This document shows, piece after piece, positions 31,706 to 36,245 of a stretch of 36,245 nucleotides of DNA (the first letter of the stretch is position 1; each line of letters begins with the position of its first letter). The notes below the pieces were generated by a model. The model was given only the letters and a program-made list of their open reading frames with translations, had not been told where the DNA came from and did no database searches. This stretch comes from Planctomycetota bacterium. Its GTDB lineage: Bacteria; Planctomycetota; Phycisphaerae; Sedimentisphaerales; Anaerobacaceae. The DNA lies in the NCBI GenBank assembly GCA_025459125.1, contig JALORE010000026.1, positions 1 through 36,245 of the forward strand, in the 5' to 3' direction. The position numbers and the translations under genes are program-made.

Positions 31706-32845
31706 CGAGCTTGGGGTCAGTCGAGCTTGGGGTCAGAGCTTGGGGTCAGAGCTTGATTAGTGAGTAAGATTCCCTTCTTCCCGATCCAGTTGGCGCTCCA
31801 ACTCGCGTAGCGCCCGCCGATACCGGGTCTTCTGCGCTTCCACGTCTCGCACGGAGCGGCTGACGCTTGAGACGCTGGCAAAGCCCAGCGCCGCGGCGAT
31901 CTCGGTGCAGCGGTAGCCATAGCGGCAGCGACACAGATACGCGGCGGCCGCCCGACCGCCGCTCTTGCTGCGCCGGCCCACGCTCCACCGCTCTGCACCC
32001 GCCTCGAAGCACCTTTTCGCGACCGCCGCCACCGCTTCCAAGGATGGTCGGGGGCGCAGCCGCTCCAAAATTGGCATCCCCTTGTCGCGGGTCCGATTGC
32101 CCAGCAGATCCTTGATCCGTCTGACAAAGTCCTCCGAACCCACGATCAACCCCTCGACGGCCGTCGCGAACGGCGAGACATGCGGTTCCTCCGCCACCGC
32201 CTCGACGTATTGCCCATAGCGACGCCGTCGCGCCGCTTCGTCACCCGGGCCGAAGTCCTGCAAGACACGTTCGTACGTGGCCCAAGGGACGGCCTGGGCG
32301 GCTCGCACGTAGCCGGGGTAACTGCTCCACGGATACTCGCCGGGGCACCGGACCAGGGAAGCGCGTACGGGATTGAGGTGAATGTAGCGGCTGACCGCCT
32401 GAAAGTAGCCCTGCTCGTCGACGAGATGCGCCTTGAACCGGCCCTGGAACAGGTGTCCGACCCGCCCCATCCGCCGGTTGAAGTAGCTGGTATAGCTGCC
32501 GTTGAGGTACTGCATGCCCGCCGAGAGATTCGGCTCGGGCGTCTCCACAAACAGGTGCTCGTGGTTGTCCATCAGGACAAACGCATGGAGCCGCCAGCCG
32601 TAGGTCTCGACCGTCCGGCGCAGCCAATCCAGGCGTCGGCGCCGATCCACATCGTCCCTCACAATGGGGCGTTGCTCGTTGCCGCGGGACATCACGTGGT
32701 ACAACGCCCCGGCATATTCAATTCGCAATGGTCTGGCCATAGCGCCACCATAGCCGATCCGCCGCCCGGAGACAACCCCTTAATCACTAATCAAGCTCTG
32801 ACCCCACCGCTGACCCCACCGCCGACTGACCCCGCGGCTGACTGG
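31706..32845. mobile_element. RAYT unit with inverted ends and GGGGTCA repeats
   Basis: The transposase gene is enclosed by inverted repeats of about 27 bp, 31741-31767 and 32780-32806, differing at one position. Outside them lie tandem copies of GAGCTTGGGGTCAG on the left (31706-31749, three units) and of CTGACCCC on the right (32799-32845, four variants). The transposase stop codon falls inside the left inverted repeat. Such flanks are characteristic of REP-associated tyrosine transposases, which are usually single-copy, domesticated relatives of IS200/IS605. Confidence 0.8.
31757..32740 (-). CDS. REP-associated tyrosine transposase (Y1/HUH) with DnaA-like C-terminal region
   Basis: This 327-aa protein has an N-terminal Y1 transposase domain (1-150). 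It starts MARPLRIEYAGALYHVMSRG, carries the HUH metal site MDNHEHLFVE (His 60 and 62), LFQGRFKAHLV, and SRYIHLNPVRA with the nucleophile Tyr 119. All catalytic residues are present. The C-terminal region (about 250-300: WSVGRRSKSGGRAAAAYLC, then EIAAALGFASVSSVSRSV) resembles the DnaA domain IV helix-turn-helix, an architecture known for some Y1 transposases. These proteins nick and join single strands at REP-type hairpins. The gene is monocistronic and bounded by inverted ends. Activity is possible but cannot be judged. Confidence 0.92.
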   Translation of the reverse strand: MARPLRIEYAGALYHVMSRGNEQRPIVRDDVDRRRRLDWLRRTVETYGWRLHAFVLMDNHEHLFVETPEPNLSAGMQYLNGSYTSYFNRRMGRVGHLFQGRFKAHLVDEQGYFQAVSRYIHLNPVRASLVRCPGEYPWSSYPGYVRAAQAVPWATYERVLQDFGPGDEAARRRRYGQYVEAVAEEPHVSPFATAVEGLIVGSEDFVRRIKDLLGNRTRDKGMPILERLRPRPSLEAVAAVAKRCFEAGAERWSVGRRSKSGGRAAAAYLCRCRYGYRCTEIAAALGFASVSSVSRSVRDVEAQKTRYRRALRELERQLDREEGNLTH

Positions 32846-32872
32846 GGGCAGTCATCCATCCTCCATGATCGA

Positions 32873-34060
32873 TCAGCCCAGCCACTGCTCCATACGGTCG
32901 AGGCCCTTGGTGATCTGCTGCATGGACGTCGCGAAGCTCAGACGCACGTTCTTGTCGCAGCCGAAGGGCAGGCCGGGAACGACGCCGACATTGGCCTGCT
33001 CCAGCAGGGCCTTGGCGAAGTCCATGCTGCCGGTGATCTTCACGCCGCTGATGGTCCGGCCATAATGGGCCGCGACATCGGGGAAGCAGTAGAAGGCGCC
33101 GGTCGGCTCGGTGCACTCGACGCCCGTCATCGCCCGCAGGCGATCCGTCATGTAGCGGGCGCGTTTCTCGAACTCGATCCGCATCTTCTCGATGGCGTCG
33201 GCCGACTGCGGCCCCATGGCGGCGATCGCCGCGTACTGGGCAAACGTCACCGGATTGGAGGTCATATGGTCCTGCAGGCGGCTCATGGCCTTGATCACGT
33301 CGAGGGGCCCCGCCGTGTAGCCCAGCCGCCAGCCGGTCATGGAGTAGGTCTTGCTCAGGCCGTTGAGCGTCAGCGTCCGCTGGAAGGCGTCCGCACTCAG
33401 GGCCGCGAAGCTGATGAACTTCGTGTCGCCGTAGATGAGCTTCTCGTAGATCTCGTCCGACATCACCGCGACGTTCGTGCCCTCGAGCACCTTCGCCAGG
33501 GCCCGCAACTCATCCGGTGTATAGGTAAACCCGCCGGGATTGCTGGGCGAATTGAGGATTAGCATGGCGGTCTTGGGCCCGATCGCCTTCTTCAACTGGG
33601 CGGGCGTGATCTTGTAGCTGTTCTTCTTGTCCGTCTCCAGAACCTTCACGGTCGCGCCCGCCAGGCCCGCGGCCTCGGGGTAGGTCACCCAGTACGGCGC
33701 GGGCAGCAGCAGCTCATCGCCCGGATCGAGGACCGCCTGCATCGCCTCGTAGACGGAGTGCTTGCCGCCGATGTTGACGACAATCTGCTCCGGCGTGTAC
33801 TGGAGACCGTTCTCGGTCTGGAGTTTCTTGGCGATGGCGGCCTTGAGCTCCGGAATGCCGGAGGCAGGCGTGTACTTGGTCTTGCCTTCTTTCAAGGCCT
33901 TGATTGCGGCCTCTTTGATATAATCCGGCGTATCGAAATCCGGCTCCCCGGCGCCGAAACCGACCACGTCGATCCCCTGGGCCTTCAATTCCTTGGCCCG
34001 GTTCGTTACGGCCAGCGTCGCGGACGGGGCCACAGCTTTTGCTCTCTGGCTGACTTTCAT
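32873..34060 (-). CDS. Class I PLP aminotransferase (aspartate aminotransferase, I-beta type)
   Basis: This is a PLP-dependent transaminase (395 aa), most like bacterial subgroup I-beta aspartate aminotransferases that interconvert aspartate and oxaloacetate and sometimes use prephenate. GAGEPDFDTP near the N-terminus, SPSNPGG (171-177, PLP-binding Asn), SDEIYEKLIYG (201-211, Asp and Tyr contacting PLP), LSKTYSMTGWRLGY with the Schiff-base Lys 237, and the C-terminal NVRLSFATS (substrate-carboxylate Arg) are all intact. AAAGGTG precedes ATG 34060. A promoter at 34238-34266 predicts a leader of about 170 bases. The substrate range is inferred from subgroup only. Confidence 0.94.
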   Translation of the reverse strand: MKVSQRAKAVAPSATLAVTNRAKELKAQGIDVVGFGAGEPDFDTPDYIKEAAIKALKEGKTKYTPASGIPELKAAIAKKLQTENGLQYTPEQIVVNIGGKHSVYEAMQAVLDPGDELLLPAPYWVTYPEAAGLAGATVKVLETDKKNSYKITPAQLKKAIGPKTAMLILNSPSNPGGFTYTPDELRALAKVLEGTNVAVMSDEIYEKLIYGDTKFISFAALSADAFQRTLTLNGLSKTYSMTGWRLGYTAGPLDVIKAMSRLQDHMTSNPVTFAQYAAIAAMGPQSADAIEKMRIEFEKRARYMTDRLRAMTGVECTEPTGAFYCFPDVAAHYGRTISGVKITGSMDFAKALLEQANVGVVPGLPFGCDKNVRLSFATSMQQITKGLDRMEQWLG

Positions 34061-34237
34061 TTTGCGTACACCTTTCGCATTCTCGTTGGGCGGTAATTGC
34101 GTGGAGGGCCGGATTTCCCTCGGCAGCGCCTCTCACCGGGCACGACGCGTCACGTCGGACGCCACGAGTTGCGCCACCGCCTGACCAGCGACGATCCGCG
34201 CCGCAGGCGAGCACGGCGACGGCTCCAATTCGCGGTC

Positions 34238-34266
34238 TATTTACTAGAAGAAGCCGTCCTGGTCAA
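34238..34266 (-). promoter_or_regulatory. Aminotransferase promoter
   Basis: On the minus strand TTGACC (34266-34261) and TAAATA (34243-34238) are 17 bp apart, in a locally A+T-rich patch. Transcription would start near 34231. Confidence 0.55.
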
Positions 34267-34349
34267 GAGAATTCAGCGGCCGCCCCCGAACGTCCCATAA
34301 GCCCACTCTGCACTGCGACGACGGCCCGGGCAATTATCCGTTGACTGAT

Positions 34350-34378
34350 TTGGCAATCGCCCCTGAACTCGGTACAAT
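34350..34378 (+). promoter_or_regulatory. TraB-family gene promoter
   Basis: TTGGCA (34350-34355), 17 bp, then TACAAT (34373-34378), about 44 bases before ATG 34423. It is a close match to the sigma70 consensus. Confidence 0.6.
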
Positions 34379-34422
34379 GCGCCGCCGATAATACCAGTTG
34401 CCGACCCGAGATAGAGGCCGTA

Positions 34423-35610
34423 ATGATGCAAGAAACCGTTCTGGAACCGATGGCCCTGCCGCCGCGCGTGACCCACGTGCGGGTGGAGGATCGCGATATT
34501 TACCTCGTGGGCACCGCCCACATCTCCAAGGAAAGCGTCGCGGACGTCCGCACGACGATCGAGCAGGTCCGCCCGGAGGCGATCTGTGTCGAGCTGTGCC
34601 CGGCCCGCCACCAGGCCATGACGCAGGCCGATAACTGGCGCAAGATGGATATTTTCAAGATCATCCGCCAGAAGAAGGCGGTTTTCTTGCTGGCCCAGCT
34701 CATTATGAGCTCGTTCTACCGCCGGCTGGGCGAGAAGCTGGGCGTCCAGCCCGGGGCCGAGATGCTCGAAGGCGTCCGCCTGGCGAGCGAGACCGGGGCC
34801 CAGCTCGTTCTGGCCGACCGCGACATCGAGATCACCCTCAAACGCGTCTGGGGCTACCTGGGCTTCTGGAACAAGCTCAAGCTGGCCATGCAGATCCTGA
34901 TGAGCAGCCTGTTCACGGAGAAGATCGACACGGACGTAATCGAGCAGCTCAAGCAGCAGGACCAGCTCGAAGCGGTCATGGCCGAGTTCGCCCGGCAGTT
35001 CCCGGAGATCAAGCGCCGCCTGATCGACGAGCGGGACACGTACCTGGCCCAGAAGATCCGCACCGCGCCCGGCGGGCGGGTGGTCGCGGTCGTCGGCGCC
35101 GGGCACGTCGAAGGGATCCAGAGCCAGATCCACCGGGACCAGCCGCTCGACGAGTTGATGAAGCTGCCCCGGAAATCACTCTGGGGTCCGCTGTGCGCCT
35201 GGGGCATCCCGCTGCTGATCGTGGCGCTGATTGTCTATGGCTTCACCAAAGGCACCGCCCACGGCTTCCAGAACATCGGCATCTGGGTCGTCGTCACGGG
35301 GGGTTTCGCCGCCGTGGGTGCGGCGGCGGCCCTGGCCCACCCGGCGACGATCGTCTCCGCCTTCCTGGCGGCCCCGCTCACGACGCTGCACCCGCTGCTG
35401 GCCGCCGGTTGGGTCGCCGGCATTGTCCAGGCCTTCTTCCGCCGGCCCAAGGTCAGCGACCTCGAAGACCTGCCCGAGGCCATCGGCAGCCTCAAGGGCT
35501 TCTGGACCAACCCGGTGACGCGCATCCTGCTGATCATCGCCCTGTCGAACCTCGGCGCTTTCATCGGCGTCCTGATCGCCGGCCCGTGGATCGCTGCCCG
35601 CTCCGTCTGA
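34423..35610 (+). CDS. TraB/PrgY-family membrane protein
   Basis: This protein is 395 aa. The N-terminal 230 residues match the TraB/PrgY (pheromone shutdown) family: IYLVGTAHISKESV with the conserved GTAH, PEAICVELCPARH with a conserved Glu, and GAGHVEGI carrying the second GxxH motif. Several helices follow (about 252-270, 283-310, 325-345 and 365-385). Family members are proposed to be metal-dependent peptidase-like proteins that degrade or sequester peptides; the enterococcal member blocks pheromone self-response. The role in this organism is unknown. Two ATGs (34423, 34426) are possible. It has its own promoter and converges on the pseudopilin gene. Confidence 0.9.
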   Translation: MMQETVLEPMALPPRVTHVRVEDRDIYLVGTAHISKESVADVRTTIEQVRPEAICVELCPARHQAMTQADNWRKMDIFKIIRQKKAVFLLAQLIMSSFYRRLGEKLGVQPGAEMLEGVRLASETGAQLVLADRDIEITLKRVWGYLGFWNKLKLAMQILMSSLFTEKIDTDVIEQLKQQDQLEAVMAEFARQFPEIKRRLIDERDTYLAQKIRTAPGGRVVAVVGAGHVEGIQSQIHRDQPLDELMKLPRKSLWGPLCAWGIPLLIVALIVYGFTKGTAHGFQNIGIWVVVTGGFAAVGAAAALAHPATIVSAFLAAPLTTLHPLLAAGWVAGIVQAFFRRPKVSDLEDLPEAIGSLKGFWTNPVTRILLIIALSNLGAFIGVLIAGPWIAARSV

Positions 35611-35634
35611 CCTGGGCCCGGAGCTCCCCGGAAC

Positions 35635-36245
35635 TCAGCGCGACAGCCAGGGGATCACCACGTCATAGTTCGGCTGGGCGCCGCGGTGCCATTTCAGGGT
35701 CCATAATTCGTACATTCCGACCTTCCGCAGCGAGCCGTCCATGAAGGACATGTGGATGGCCCGGTTGTGCCGGTCCAGGGCGAAACGGCACATGCTGCTG
35801 CTCCAGGCGGCGGTCGGATTGACTTCCCACCAGTCGCGCCGGATCGGAGGGGCCGATTCCTTCGCGAACGCGGGGTGGGCCGGATCGGGACCGTTGGCGG
35901 GCTGGCCGCCATACCAGGTGCAGTCGCCCAGGATGGGGATGTTGCTGGCGTCCTGGTTGAGGTCGGTCTTCCAGTGCAGGTCCGGGGCGTTGAGCCAGCC
36001 GTCGTCGCCCGGCTCGAGGTTGTTGATCCAGTGATTGACGCCGTAGCTGCCGTAATCGTCGGCGAAGAAGCACTTGGTCGGGATGCCCGGCCCCCAGACG
36101 CGCTTATCACCGCCGTACTTGCGCCAGTTGGGACTGCCGCTGACCGGATCGACGGGAAAGCACGGCTGGAAGGCGACCGGACAGACGCGGAACTTCGCCG
36201 CCCCGCCGTACAGCCGCTGCAGGGCGCTCATCCAGGTGCCGGCGG
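35635..36245 (-). CDS. Pseudopilin-type protein with H-X9-DG motif (5' end beyond window)
   Basis: This is the C-terminal about 203 residues of a protein whose N-terminus lies beyond the window; the frame is still open at base 36245, so the ATG at 36231 is probably internal (AGTWMSALQ reads through it). Near the C-terminus HNRAIHMSFMDG is a perfect H-X9-DG motif, the mark of the planctomycete DUF1559-like prepilin family. It is followed, as usual in the Phycisphaerae branch, by a short tail with LWTLKWHRG. Members normally begin with a class III prepilin signal. Aromatic-rich loops (WINNLEPGDDGWLN, RRDWWEVNP) are typical. These proteins are numerous in Planctomycetota and their exact function is unresolved. 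Confidence 0.85.
   Translation of the reverse strand, partial: AGTWMSALQRLYGGAAKFRVCPVAFQPCFPVDPVSGSPNWRKYGGDKRVWGPGIPTKCFFADDYGSYGVNHWINNLEPGDDGWLNAPDLHWKTDLNQDASNIPILGDCTWYGGQPANGPDPAHPAFAKESAPPIRRDWWEVNPTAAWSSSMCRFALDRHNRAIHMSFMDGSLRKVGMYELWTLKWHRGAQPNYDVVIPWLSR

Larger units (their letters stand above)
34061..34422. other. Divergent intergenic region (aminotransferase / TraB)
   Basis: This 362-bp stretch holds one promoter for each side (34238-34266 minus, 34350-34378 plus). The aminotransferase leader of about 170 bases is G+C-rich with small hairpins, but I recognise no riboswitch in it. No gene is supported. Confidence 0.55.

Noticed and set aside
31706..31760. Tandem GGGGTCA units as a CRISPR array
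   Set aside because: Units are 13-16 bp, directly adjacent with no unique spacers, and flank a transposase gene.
34061..34231. Riboswitch in the aminotransferase leader
   Set aside because: A GAGGCGCTGC stretch recalls the SAH riboswitch core, but the pairing partner and other conserved segments are missing.

Overview
The window looks like chromosomal DNA of a planctomycete-type bacterium, probably near the Phycisphaerae/Sedimentisphaerales. The evidence is the high G+C content, a secreted protein ending in a type I dockerin motif, a short prepilin with a class III N-terminus, and a partial pseudopilin with the H-X9-DG motif typical of Planctomycetota. The lineage is inferred from gene style; no rRNA gene is present to settle it.

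Layout. 76-2336 (+): a GspE/PilB-like ATPase with N-terminal membrane segments, then a CvpA-like membrane protein. 2435-3490 (+): a DUF1646-type permease. 3602-6086 (-): an ACT-domain malic enzyme downstream of a decayed enolase pseudogene. 6338-9139 (-): DNA polymerase I, apparently from a leaderless mRNA. 9547-12037 (+): a prepilin, a 570-bp intergenic stretch rich in hairpins, and a secreted dockerin protein. 12058-12298: a candidate small RNA or attenuated leader ahead of a GNAT acetyltransferase (12319-12822). 12994-15855 (+): isoleucyl-tRNA synthetase. 15958-17010 (-): a family 9 glycosyltransferase, divergent from a Nudix hydrolase (17104-17541, +).

17892-24612 (-) is a co-oriented block. 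In transcription order it reads: ECF sigma factor, membrane anti-sigma candidate, large polytopic GT-C-like protein, DPM1-like GT2, and a fusion of a gamma-glutamylcyclotransferase-like domain to a glutamine-synthetase/GCS-fold amidoligase-like domain. The tight spacing suggests an envelope-modification system, and this is the most novel-looking part of the window. 24915-30810 (-) is a complete tripartite RND efflux operon (MFP, HAE1 pump, OMF). It is divergent from a TetR/CecR-like repressor whose intergenic region holds two matching candidate operators. 31706-32845 is a REP-associated tyrosine transposase (RAYT) unit with near-perfect inverted ends. Then come an aspartate-type aminotransferase (-), a TraB/PrgY membrane protein (+), and a pseudopilin cut by the window end (-).

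Outside the genes, several intergenic regions carry structured repeats. One hairpin family has three copies, and its arms differ by compensatory changes. There are heptad (GATTTAN) arrays that seem to supply promoter -35 elements, and a three-way-junction palindrome. Many promoters read as sigma70-like hexamers 17 bp apart, and these helped to choose several start codons. No tRNA, rRNA, CRISPR array or recognisable riboswitch was found.
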